A DNA stretch of 64,000 nt. It comes from JABDKJ01 sp964609215 (GTDB taxonomy: Bacteria > Bacteroidota > Bacteroidia > Flavobacteriales_D > JABDKJ01). The stretch is from NCBI GenBank assembly GCA_964609215.1, contig CAZSQZ010000008.1:1-64000 (forward strand). Reading direction: 5' to 3'. Positions 1 to 7,355 of the stretch are shown here, piece after piece. Under the pieces are notes generated by a model. It searched no databases. It saw nothing but the letters and a program-made list of their open reading frames with translations, and was not told the DNA's origin. Position 1 is the stretch's first letter, and each line of letters starts with the position of its first letter. Both the position numbers and the translations under genes were made by a program.

Positions 1-130
1 TATAACCATAAACCAATTCCTGACTTTTCACATAACCCAACTTGGGTTTTGAAGTGTATAAGGAAATTAAAAATGCTGTATTAACAGCGAGAATTAAGAG
101 TACCAAAATAGATATCCAGTTCTTCTTCAT
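1..130 (-). CDS. N-terminal fragment of a membrane-anchored protein (possibly OmpH/Skp-like), cut by window edge
   Basis: An ATG at 130-128 on the minus strand opens a reading frame that stays open to base 1 (43 codons). It begins MKKNWISILVLLILAV, giving a short basic start and one strong hydrophobic segment (residues about 5-25), so the product is an inner-membrane-anchored or exported protein. The next residues (KLGYVKSQELVYGY) resemble the start of OmpH/Skp-type periplasmic chaperones, which often read 'gyVnsqel', but only this stub is visible. It is transcribed away from the mobilisation genes that start at 545. The coding call is fairly safe from the signal-anchor; the family is a guess. 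Confidence 0.55.
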   Translation of the reverse strand, partial: MKKNWISILVLLILAVNTAFLISLYTSKPKLGYVKSQELVYGY

Positions 131-544
131 TGAAGCGATTTTTAAATTTAAAAACCACCAAAACCAAATAATAAGGTCAACTTAAAAAGTTGCAGAATAC
201 TAAATCACAAGGGATAATTAATATAGGTTATTGTTACTATTGGCATTGAGTGTTTTAAAATGTTTAATAAATTAAATCGATACTTCAGAAAAAAATAGAT
301 CACATTCAATCAGCAGCACAAGAATCAAAAACCGATTTCGGAAAAGTTATTTTTTTCAAAAAGTAAAGTTTGTTTTAGACTATTTGTATGTTCAAGTAAT
401 CGATTTGAAGGTAATGGGAAATTTTGACTCTACCAAATTAACTTTGTGTTAATTTCTATTTACCGAAGAAGAAACCAAGGTAACATCCCGATAGCATCTC
501 TCAATTTGTATTACTCAAGATTTGTAAAATAAAATTTACAAACC
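131..544. other. Intergenic region, 414 bp, between divergent genes
   Basis: This AT-rich stretch separates the leftward OmpH-like stub from the rightward mobilisation operon. I see no convincing open frame, RNA gene or strong hairpin. It probably contains the two divergent promoters, but I found no match good enough to place one. Confidence 0.5.
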
Positions 545-826
545 ATGAGAATGTACATCGAACGAACAGCCTTACTCAACTACTTCAGGAGATACGGCTA
601 CACCATTGAACAAATCAGAAAGCACTATTGCTTTACCCATCCCAAGACGCAGAAAAGCATTTGGATAAGAAAACAGGGACAATACCTGACGGTGTTGTTA
701 TTCTCTGATTTTCATCAATACCGTGAAGCCTTTAATGAACTAGGATATAATGTGGCTTTTCTCCAATTACTGCTTCACACTGAAATCAATCGTATTCAGG
801 AATCAAAAAAATATACGCATGAATAA
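545..826 (+). CDS. Hypothetical 93-aa protein, first gene of the mobilisation operon
   Basis: A small soluble protein rich in aromatic and basic residues, with no signal peptide or membrane segment and no motif that I recognise. It opens a run of genes that overlap one another: its stop lies inside the next gene (8-bp overlap, start at 819). That coupling with five further genes ending in a type IV coupling protein suggests a role in DNA mobilisation or its regulation. Function is unknown. Confidence 0.7.
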   Translation: MRMYIERTALLNYFRRYGYTIEQIRKHYCFTHPKTQKSIWIRKQGQYLTVLLFSDFHQYREAFNELGYNVAFLQLLLHTEINRIQESKKYTHE

Positions 827-1076
827 TACCAAGCAAATCTTTAGTGAATCGCAAGTAACTGCCTATCTGCAATTTCATTATGCACCTGGCTTTTTGCAAA
901 ACAATCAAGATTACTATTACAATGGAATCAAAGACGCTTACCTCTCTATTCCTTTTGAAAAGGAAGAATACCATCAAGAGGAACTCCTGAGAATTTTTAG
1001 CACTCCAGGAACTGAACACTCTCCTGAAACGGAATTAGCTCGATTTATTCTATTCACTAATACGCCTAAAAGATGA
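819..1076 (+). CDS. Hypothetical 85-aa protein in mobilisation operon
   Basis: The start is placed at the ATG at 819 (MNNTKQIFSES), which overlaps the upstream stop by 8 bp, rather than at an in-frame ATG at 750 that lies deep inside the previous gene. The product is small, acidic in its second half and soluble. Its stop overlaps the next start in an ATGA arrangement at 1073. I recognise no domain. Position in the overlapping gene run implies co-expression with the coupling protein. Confidence 0.7.
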   Translation: MNNTKQIFSESQVTAYLQFHYAPGFLQNNQDYYYNGIKDAYLSIPFEKEEYHQEELLRIFSTPGTEHSPETELARFILFTNTPKR

Positions 1077-2173
1077 AAAACAATACCATAGAAAATCAAC
1101 GATTAACCCATGAGGCTTTAGCCTCATTTATTGAAAAGAAAGATGCTGCATTCAAAGCCAAGTATTCTGGACAGGAAGTCAAAAAACTCTGCTCTCTTGA
1201 TATGAACACTTTGGATGAAGACATCAATATTCTGGATTTCACAGGTGAGATGCATAAAGACTACCAATCATTGGTTGAAGCCAATAATGAACACCTGCAA
1301 GGTGAGAGCATTCTCAATCACCATCGCCTCAGACGAAACGATCATGAAAGTGTACTCAAAGATTTTGACGAAAAGATCGAACAGGAAAATGCGATCTTAA
1401 CCAGAAAAGAATCCGAATTGGACGAAGATGCCAAGCACTTCCGCATTCCGCTGAAAACGTGGAATTGGGTTTTGGTGGCTTTGGTCATTCTTTCTTTTTC
1501 GGAAACTCTGATTAATTTCAAGATTCTTTCACTTCTGGGTGGCAATATCATTTCCAGTATTGCCACCGCCATTCTGCTATCACTGGGTGTCTTTTTCTAC
1601 TGCCACCTCGCTGGGCCCTTAATCAGAAAATACGGTCAAAATATATTGTGGAAAAAGCTCCTCCTTTTTGCTGCTTTCTTTACACCAATGGCCGTCTTGA
1701 TGTATGTGCTTGCAACCATTCGGATGCAGTATATGGAGATGATGAATCTCGGCTCATATATGATTACCTCTCCCGTAGCTTTTACCTTTATCAATAGCTT
1801 TGTTCTGGGCATTTCACTGTGGCTGGTCTATCACTACAAACCCGACTCTTCTTGGCATAAACGTTACAAAGAATACCTCAAGGACTGCGCTGCCATTGAA
1901 CAATGCAAAAACAATATCGAAACGCTCAAAGAAAAACGCACGGAAGAGCTTCATGCCTTTGGAACTGAATGCAGTAACCGCTATGACATCCTGCTTTTGG
2001 GTGAACGCAATGAACAAGACATTGCCAACCGCTATGGCAACTGTTATGAAGCCCTCAAAATGGCTTGTTTGATTCGGAATTCTCAAACCAAAAAATTATT
2101 CAGGAATATCAGTACCGCTAATCTTCCAACACTTTCAAACTATTACACGAACTATAAAAATCAGATGAAATGA
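1073..2173 (+). CDS. Membrane protein with flanking coiled coils, unknown function
   Basis: A 366-aa protein. Residues about 1-125 are charged and helical, likely coiled coil. Residues about 128-255 contain four hydrophobic segments (around 131-150, 155-178, 192-214 and 229-252), and a second charged helical region fills 255-366. Both ends would lie on the same side of the membrane. It overlaps both neighbours by ATGA, so it is translationally coupled to the vWA-like lipoprotein that follows. I recognise no named family. A membrane scaffold for the coupling protein or relaxosome is possible but is inference from position only. Confidence 0.75.
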   Translation: MKNNTIENQRLTHEALASFIEKKDAAFKAKYSGQEVKKLCSLDMNTLDEDINILDFTGEMHKDYQSLVEANNEHLQGESILNHHRLRRNDHESVLKDFDEKIEQENAILTRKESELDEDAKHFRIPLKTWNWVLVALVILSFSETLINFKILSLLGGNIISSIATAILLSLGVFFYCHLAGPLIRKYGQNILWKKLLLFAAFFTPMAVLMYVLATIRMQYMEMMNLGSYMITSPVAFTFINSFVLGISLWLVYHYKPDSSWHKRYKEYLKDCAAIEQCKNNIETLKEKRTEELHAFGTECSNRYDILLLGERNEQDIANRYGNCYEALKMACLIRNSQTKKLFRNISTANLPTLSNYYTNYKNQMK

Positions 2174-2892
2174 AAGAAATTTTTACTGTCCCTTTAATGA
2201 TGAAACTATACCTGCCTTTAATGTTGGTGCTCATGGGCTGTTCCTCGGGAACGCCCATTGAACACCGCTCTATTGCAGTTCTCTATGACCGCACCTCCAA
2301 GGATATTCAAACTCCTGATGTCAATGCTATCACTATGGAAATGGGATTGGAAAACAATCCCAATCATGAGGTTCATTTCCGTTATCTCAATTTGGGAAAT
2401 ACCCGTTTCCTGAAAATTGAAGAACTACAACTGGACGCCAATCCCTCGGTCATTGCCAATGAAATTGAACGCATGGCAGCCGTCAAACAATTCGATGAAA
2501 AAGTACAAGTGCTGATACAAAAGCAAATGGCTTTGGATTATGAGTTCAAGAACTCTGCTTTATTAGCACCGCTATTAGAAACCCTGCACCTTATACAATC
2601 GGATCATGCAGATACAAAAGTTATTTTGATGTACAGCGACTTGGAAGAACACACCGATCACTTTTCAATCTATCGGAAAAATGATTGGGATTTGGTCATC
2701 AACAATCCAGCCCAAGCAGCACAGCACCTATCCTCTGAATTGGAATTAAGTGACTTCACAGGCATCACCCTTAGAGTAATTCACTATCCCAAAGACATGG
2801 AATCCGACAGGCGTTTTCATGCGCTCTTGAATCTGTACAAAGAGCTCTTCAAAAACACAGGACTCACCATTAAATACAATTCAGAACGATGA
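2170..2892 (+). CDS. Lipoprotein with vWA-like fold
   Basis: A 240-aa protein. The N-terminus has a hydrophobic stretch ending LVLMGC, a lipobox with the acylated cysteine at about residue 24, so the product should be a membrane lipoprotein. The mature part starts with an IAVLYDRTSKD strand-loop and later has VILMYSDLEEHTD. These look like the first MIDAS strand and the later acidic strand of a von Willebrand A-type Rossmann fold, but the D-x-S-x-S signature is only partly kept. The start at 2170 overlaps the preceding stop (ATGA), and a further start at 2197/2200 is possible. It may present a protein-binding surface at the envelope during transfer (inference). Confidence 0.7.
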   Translation: MKEIFTVPLMMKLYLPLMLVLMGCSSGTPIEHRSIAVLYDRTSKDIQTPDVNAITMEMGLENNPNHEVHFRYLNLGNTRFLKIEELQLDANPSVIANEIERMAAVKQFDEKVQVLIQKQMALDYEFKNSALLAPLLETLHLIQSDHADTKVILMYSDLEEHTDHFSIYRKNDWDLVINNPAQAAQHLSSELELSDFTGITLRVIHYPKDMESDRRFHALLNLYKELFKNTGLTIKYNSER

Positions 2893-3032
2893 ACGATACC
2901 TGGAAGAAATTTTTCAAATCTCTATTCCTGTTCCTCTGGAAGTTATTGCTGTTTGCCATTTACATCAGCAGCAAATTCATCGAAGGCATCTGTGCAGGAA
3001 TCAATAAATCACTCGAAAACTATTTGAAATGA
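2889..3032 (+). CDS. 47-aa single-pass membrane peptide
   Basis: A very short gene linked by ATGA overlaps on both sides (start overlaps the lipoprotein stop; stop overlaps the coupling-protein start at 3029). The peptide begins MNDTWKKFFKSLFLFLWK and has one hydrophobic span of about 17-20 residues followed by a short charged tail. Because it leaves no gap between two well-supported genes and is in perfect register, it is very probably real. It may be a membrane partner of the coupling protein, whose own N-terminal hydrophobic region is short. Confidence 0.65.
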   Translation: MNDTWKKFFKSLFLFLWKLLLFAIYISSKFIEGICAGINKSLENYLK

Positions 3033-4501
3033 TTAGCGCATTTACCGAAGTCATCACCGCTTTATTCAAAGCATTGGCAGATGTATTCTCTTTATTGTTC
3101 AATCTCTTTTCAAAAGACCATAGTTTGAAAGCGGGCTTTGTTTCCGAGCGAAGCATTCTCAAAAGAAAGAATAAAGGATTCCGCATTACAGGTCGAAAGG
3201 CCTTATCCATTCACAGCTCCTACCATAATTGTTTAGTGTCAGGAGTAACGGGTAGGGGAAAATCTACCGTAGCAATCATTCCCACCATTCTGTCATTGGA
3301 CAGCTCGCAAATCATTCACGATCCTTCGGGTGAGCTCTTTATACAAACCTCGGGTGCACTTGAGGAACAAGGCTATCGCATACTGCAAGTAGATTTCTCC
3401 AAACCAACCGGACACTTTTTCAATCCCTTTTTGAGAGCCAATTCCAAAGCAGAAATCAATCAGCTCATCTCACAACTGGCACGTGGAGATAATAACCAAA
3501 AGGGCGATAAGTTCTTTGATCAAAAAGCTATTGAGTGTGCATCGCTCTTTACCCAAATTCTCAAGACCCAGCCTCCAAACTATCACAATGGGTACAACTT
3601 AGCCTATCTCTTGGATCTCTTCCAAGCCAAAGACCCCAAGATCGATGAACTCTTTGCTGAATATGCCGATGACGCAATGCATGCCAAGTACCTTTCCTTT
3701 GTGGGAACCCCTGACAAAACACTCGGTTCCATAGTGGCATCTGCGCAAGCCTTTTTGCAGATATTTTCACTAGATGAAACGATTGCCTATGTCACCTCCA
3801 AAGACACTATCAGTCTCAATTTGAGAAAAGAAAAAACAGCTCTGTTCATTCACTCTTCCATTGCCAAGATGCAGTATTATGCTGGAATCACCTCTATTTT
3901 CATTGAGCAACTCTTTGCTGAAGTCTTCAAAACGTTGCCCCATGAAGAAGATCAGAACCTCTTTTTCATTTTAGATGAATCACCTATACTCAAATTAAAC
4001 CTTGATGTCTATTGCAGTAATATTAGAAAATACCGAGGAGGTATATTGATCATCGCGCAAGATGCCAAATCCCAGCTCAAAGCACAGTATGGAGCAGAGA
4101 GAGCCCAGACCATTATCTCAAACTGCTATACAAGAATGTATATGGGAGCCGAAATGGAATCCGCTTTAGAACTTGAGAAAATTCTTGGCCAGTATGAATA
4201 CACTGATCCCAAAAACAAAAATGTGAAGCACAAACGTAGTTTGCTTTCGGTGGATGAGATTATGGCATTGGATGAACGCTATGCACTGATTCTCACATCA
4301 GGAAAACAGCCCATCAAAGCTAAATTGAGACCCTTTTACAAAATCTCCAAGCTCAAAAAACTCACTGAGATTCCCTATGACAATGACTCTGGAATTTCCA
4401 TTGTAGGCGAAGTTCCGCTTCTGCCATTAATAGGAATAGAAGAACATATGCCAGCACCAGAAAACACCACAGAACAAAAAGAAAAATTAGATAACCCATA
4501 A
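3029..4501 (+). CDS. VirD4/TraG-type coupling protein (T4CP) ATPase
   Basis: A 490-aa protein of the type IV coupling family that links a relaxase-DNA complex to a conjugation channel. A short hydrophobic N-terminus (residues 1-27) is followed by a Walker A motif SGVTGRGKST at 71-80 and HDPSGELF soon after (the coupling-protein 'D-x-K-G-E'-like strand, here DPSGE). Walker B is LFFILDESP around residue 312, and a TraM-recognition-like region ISNCYTRMYMG lies near 367. The length is shorter than the 600-700 aa of many VirD4 proteins because the membrane domain is minimal. It is last but one in the operon and the surest sign that this module mobilises DNA. Confidence 0.9.
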   Translation: MISAFTEVITALFKALADVFSLLFNLFSKDHSLKAGFVSERSILKRKNKGFRITGRKALSIHSSYHNCLVSGVTGRGKSTVAIIPTILSLDSSQIIHDPSGELFIQTSGALEEQGYRILQVDFSKPTGHFFNPFLRANSKAEINQLISQLARGDNNQKGDKFFDQKAIECASLFTQILKTQPPNYHNGYNLAYLLDLFQAKDPKIDELFAEYADDAMHAKYLSFVGTPDKTLGSIVASAQAFLQIFSLDETIAYVTSKDTISLNLRKEKTALFIHSSIAKMQYYAGITSIFIEQLFAEVFKTLPHEEDQNLFFILDESPILKLNLDVYCSNIRKYRGGILIIAQDAKSQLKAQYGAERAQTIISNCYTRMYMGAEMESALELEKILGQYEYTDPKNKNVKHKRSLLSVDEIMALDERYALILTSGKQPIKAKLRPFYKISKLKKLTEIPYDNDSGISIVGEVPLLPLIGIEEHMPAPENTTEQKEKLDNP

Positions 4502-4512
4502 ATTAAATTACC

Positions 4513-4806
4513 ATGAAAGAAGAAGAAAAAGAAAACAAACAAGCACATTATGAAACCGTTCCGATGGACGATCATGCAGCAAAGATGTACCGATTGCTTC
4601 AAGGAATGGCCTTGCGCTCCAATACTAGAGAAGAATTTCAAGAAAAGTTGGCTGAGAAAGGCTTACAGATTGAAGATTACAAAGGAACTCTTGGTATCAA
4701 GACGTGGCGTTTTATGAGCCTGAAATCTTTAGGGCTTGAACCCAGTCTCAAAAAATGGGAACAGGAAAAAGGAAATGAAAAAGTAGAGGAAGAACGCGAG
4801 CCATAA
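4513..4806 (+). CDS. Small protein with a relaxase-C-terminal-like domain
   Basis: A 97-aa, highly charged protein. Residues about 36-85 (REEFQEKLAEKGLQIEDY ... LGIKTWRFMSLKSLGLE) match in pattern a segment at the C-terminus of the relaxase encoded at 6112 and the core of the protein at 5351: an F-x3-L helix, a Gly turn, a short G-I strand, then an LG-[IL/V] ending. It starts 11 bp after the coupling protein and is followed by a strong terminator, so it closes the first transcript. Likely a relaxosome or DNA-binding accessory; function inferred only. Confidence 0.7.
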   Translation: MKEEEKENKQAHYETVPMDDHAAKMYRLLQGMALRSNTREEFQEKLAEKGLQIEDYKGTLGIKTWRFMSLKSLGLEPSLKKWEQEKGNEKVEEEREP

Positions 4807-4821
4807 TCCCATTCAATTATC

Positions 4822-4863
4822 GCAAAACTTGGGATATGCATCTCAGGTTTTGCCTTTTTTTTT
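4822..4863 (+). terminator. Rho-independent terminator
   Basis: An inverted repeat GCAAAACT ... GGTTTTGC (4822-4829 with 4846-4853) is followed by nine T residues. It ends the transcript that contains the coupling protein and separates it from the relaxase transcript. Confidence 0.85.
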
Positions 4864-4886
4864 AATACTTAAAACACGTTACGATA

Positions 4887-5354
4887 ATGGAAAAATTTGA
4901 TGGAAAAAAGTTTGAAGAGATTAAATCATATATGGAAGAACATCTCATACATGCAGCCCAACATGCTGATGATATGTTGGAAGTAAACAACTATCTCAAG
5001 TCAAAGAACTTGGAACTGCAACTCACTAAAGAGGGCGATGAATTGCTTCCACAAGGATTTAATCCCTATGTCGTGTATGAAGATGAGGAAATCAAAATGG
5101 CTGGACGATATGAAGCATTGGATATTCCCAGAAGCACTGACAATATATTAAAGGAATATAATAATGAATTTATAGGCATCACTCAACAAGTGATGAAAAA
5201 AGTAAAAGATGAAATAAAGCATACAATACAGTCCCGAAAAGAACAATCCAATACAAAATTAAGCAATAGAAAAGCTATTGCCCGAAAGAATGCCACCCGT
5301 AACATCAGAAAATTACAAGCGGACAACCGAGATAATGAAAATGAACGTTTATGA
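4887..5354 (+). CDS. Hypothetical 155-aa basic-tailed protein
   Basis: A soluble, charged protein. The N-terminal half is acidic and helical. The C-terminal third is rich in Lys, Arg, Asn and Ser (RKAIARKNATRNIRKLQ), as in nucleic-acid-binding tails. It is the first gene after the terminator at 4863 and its stop overlaps the next start by ATGA. No family recognised; a relaxosome accessory role is suggested only by position. Confidence 0.7.
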   Translation: MEKFDGKKFEEIKSYMEEHLIHAAQHADDMLEVNNYLKSKNLELQLTKEGDELLPQGFNPYVVYEDEEIKMAGRYEALDIPRSTDNILKEYNNEFIGITQQVMKKVKDEIKHTIQSRKEQSNTKLSNRKAIARKNATRNIRKLQADNRDNENERL

Positions 5355-5695
5355 ATAGTTTTTTGAACTGGAAGAAAAAAGGACTTCGGAATTTCTTGGC
5401 TAAAAGAGCCATCAGGAATTTGAATGCTTCTGCATCTCGTTTAGAGTTCTATGAGCGAATCAAAAAAGAGGAATTCGACTTGTATTATAATAGACATGGA
5501 GAGCCTGCTGGAATAGCAACTGCGCAAGGCAAATTTTCTTGGAAGAGGCTGGGTATCGAAGATCACTTAAGAGAACTCGAACCGCACAGCTTTAGTGGCT
5601 ACAATGACATTGATTATCAAAAGATCAATCAGCGAAGACAAAGAATAGAAGCACTGAGAAAGCAACGTGAGCACAGCTATGAAAGAGGCCGATGA
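5351..5695 (+). CDS. Small basic protein with the relaxase-C-terminal-like domain
   Basis: A 114-aa basic protein. Residues about 26-76 (SASRLEFYERIKKEEF, then GEPAGIATAQGKFSWKRLGIE) share the layout of the C-terminal domain of the neighbouring relaxase and of the small protein at 4513. The rest is Arg/Lys-rich. Coupled by ATGA overlap to the gene before it, and its stop lies one base before the MobC-like start at 5697. It probably binds DNA or the relaxase; the precise role is unknown. Confidence 0.72.
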   Translation: MNSFLNWKKKGLRNFLAKRAIRNLNASASRLEFYERIKKEEFDLYYNRHGEPAGIATAQGKFSWKRLGIEDHLRELEPHSFSGYNDIDYQKINQRRQRIEALRKQREHSYERGR

Positions 5696-5696
5696 A

Positions 5697-6122
5697 ATGA
5701 AACCCTTTGAGAGTGTCCATGCCTATTTGGAAGCAAGGGGGCTGTTGGAAGGCAGCCCTGCTTCCATTGTTCAGGCCAAGAAAGAATACTGGAGAGCGTA
5801 TCGCAAACACTATATGCGTAATTATCCTAAAAAAAGGATAACTATCACCCTAAAGCCAGACCTTTATTCAGAACTTCAACTAGTCTGCAAAATCTTGGAT
5901 ATTGCGGCATGTGAGTACATACGAAAGACACTTATCAATTCCATTCCTCATCTTCAACAGCAGATAGATACTCAACTCTTGGTTGAAATTGAATCCATTC
6001 TGCTGTGGTGTTTGGATAGCATAGACGAGTATCTAGAAAGCAATCCTTCGGCATCTGAAATTCAAGAATGCCAGAAGCAATTGGATAAGCTCCTCAAAAA
6101 AATCAGATCCCTTGATCATTAA
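5697..6122 (+). CDS. MobC-like relaxosome accessory protein (ribbon-helix-helix)
   Basis: A 141-aa protein. Residues about 40-75 read KKRITITLKPDLYSELQLVCKILDIAACEYIRK, split here as a beta-strand (ITITLKPDLYSEL) plus two helices, the usual arrangement of MobC/ribbon-helix-helix proteins that bind oriT and help the relaxase nick. I chose the ATG at 5697, one base after the previous stop. An in-frame ATG at 5679 would add six residues and overlap. The relaxase follows with an 11-bp overlap, the classic mobC-mobA order. Residues after 85 are a helical tail. Confidence 0.8.
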   Translation: MKPFESVHAYLEARGLLEGSPASIVQAKKEYWRAYRKHYMRNYPKKRITITLKPDLYSELQLVCKILDIAACEYIRKTLINSIPHLQQQIDTQLLVEIESILLWCLDSIDEYLESNPSASEIQECQKQLDKLLKKIRSLDH

Positions 6123-6972
6123 GAGTATCAGTCATACAGGAAAGAAACATTCCATTCATACCCTGATTGATTACATCTGGGGAGCGGATAAGAATTTGAA
6201 AGACACCAATGGAAAGACATTAAATGTCAAAAAGAATGTGCGGGGTGATCGTTCACAGTGGGCCGAACAATTCTATCATCTTGAAAAAAGAAGAACCTCT
6301 TTCTATGCTGGACGAGAAGTCAAACTCTATCATGAAGTCCTTTCTTTTTCGCCAAAATCTGCTCCTTATCTCACCAGAGAAATTCTCAAAGACCTTATGA
6401 AAAAATACATTGAATTGAGAACGGGAAATAAAGTATTGGCATGTGCTACTGTGCACTTCGATCAACCCGAACCCATTCATTGCCATATAGCACTTTCGGG
6501 AATAAATCTGAAGGGTGAGAGCATACGTATGAGCAAAGCTGATTTTAAACTAAAGGTGCAAGATCAAATGGAGCAATATATGTTGGAAAAGTACCCAGAG
6601 CTTTCGGATTCTTTTATTGACTATACCAAGACTTCCAAAACCAAAGGCAAAAGTCATCAAGAAGAACAATTCAAAAAGCGAACTCAAGAGCTGACTAATA
6701 AAGAGAAACTGGCACAGCGAATTCAGGACATTTATATCCATTCAAATTCGCTCAAAACCTTTGAAAACGAATTGCAAAAGGCTGGAATTGAAACCTATTA
6801 TCGTTATGGCAAATTGACTGGAGTTTATTATGGTAAGAAGAAATGGAGACTTGCACGAACGCTTGGAGTTGATTTTAGTGTCTTACTTCAACCAAGTAGA
6901 AAAAATGAAAGATTGAAACGAATTAAGGAACTGAGAGATAAGATTAACATAAATTCGGAAAGAGAAATCTAG
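6112..6972 (+). CDS. MobA/VirD2-family relaxase
   Basis: A 286-aa relaxase that would nick oriT and stay bound to the transferred strand. The metal-binding motif is EPIHCHIALSGIN with histidines at about 123 and 125, and further conserved histidines lie at 74 (YHEVLSF) and 115 (VHF). The nucleophile could be Tyr21 in LIDYIW. A C-terminal domain (about 205-255) repeats a pattern found in two neighbouring small proteins. The only sensible start is TTG at 6112, which gives the usual relaxase opening (IIKSI); the first in-frame ATG would delete the N-terminal catalytic strand. It overlaps mobC by 11 bp. Confidence 0.85.
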   Translation: MIIKSISHTGKKHSIHTLIDYIWGADKNLKDTNGKTLNVKKNVRGDRSQWAEQFYHLEKRRTSFYAGREVKLYHEVLSFSPKSAPYLTREILKDLMKKYIELRTGNKVLACATVHFDQPEPIHCHIALSGINLKGESIRMSKADFKLKVQDQMEQYMLEKYPELSDSFIDYTKTSKTKGKSHQEEQFKKRTQELTNKEKLAQRIQDIYIHSNSLKTFENELQKAGIETYYRYGKLTGVYYGKKKWRLARTLGVDFSVLLQPSRKNERLKRIKELRDKININSEREI

Positions 6973-6987
6973 AGGGTAAAAAAATCC

Positions 6988-7016
6988 TTGACATAATTAT
7001 CCAAAGATGATATACT
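6988..7016 (+). promoter_or_regulatory. Canonical sigma-70-style promoter TTGACA-17-TATACT
   Basis: TTGACA at 6988-6993 and TATACT at 7011-7016 are separated by exactly 17 bp, upstream of the small gene at 7052. This matches the proteobacterial consensus almost perfectly and not the Bacteroidota consensus (TTTG / TAnnTTTG). Confidence 0.55.
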
Positions 7017-7051
7017 ATAACAGAATTAAAGTATAACTAAATAGTATAATC

Positions 7052-7312
7052 ATGATTGAAATTAAATTAAATGTTAAAGGCGTAAGAATTGCAGAAAATG
7101 CTTTGGAAGGAATATCGTTTGAAAATTTCATTGAGAAATTTGATAAACTAGGATTTCCAGTAAAAGAGAACATGAATGACAACGTACAGAATGTTTTCAT
7201 TTATCTTAACCAATATGATCCAGAATACCCAAATGAACCACTTGAAAACATTAACGAAGTGGTTGCGGAAATACTTCAAAATCATGTCACAGGTTACTTA
7301 CGCATTAGTTAG
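7052..7312 (+). CDS. Hypothetical 86-aa protein
   Basis: A small acidic soluble protein (MIEIKLNVKGVRIAENALEG...). It has a beta-rich first 20 residues followed by a helix, and no membrane segment. It stands alone between the relaxase and the convergent signalling operon, has a sigma-70-like promoter 36 bp upstream and its own terminator at 7329. No family recognised. An antitoxin-like or regulatory protein is possible given its size and separate promoter, but nothing in the sequence proves it. Confidence 0.6.
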   Translation: MIEIKLNVKGVRIAENALEGISFENFIEKFDKLGFPVKENMNDNVQNVFIYLNQYDPEYPNEPLENINEVVAEILQNHVTGYLRIS

Positions 7313-7328
7313 CATAGAACCCGACAAA

Positions 7329-7355
7329 ATCCTTTTGATTATCAAAAGGGTTTTA
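7329..7355 (+). terminator. Rho-independent terminator
   Basis: CCTTTTG (7331-7337) pairs with CAAAAGG (7343-7349), followed by GTTTTATT. It lies between the convergent ends of the 7052 gene and the minus-strand gene ending at 7353. Confidence 0.7.
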
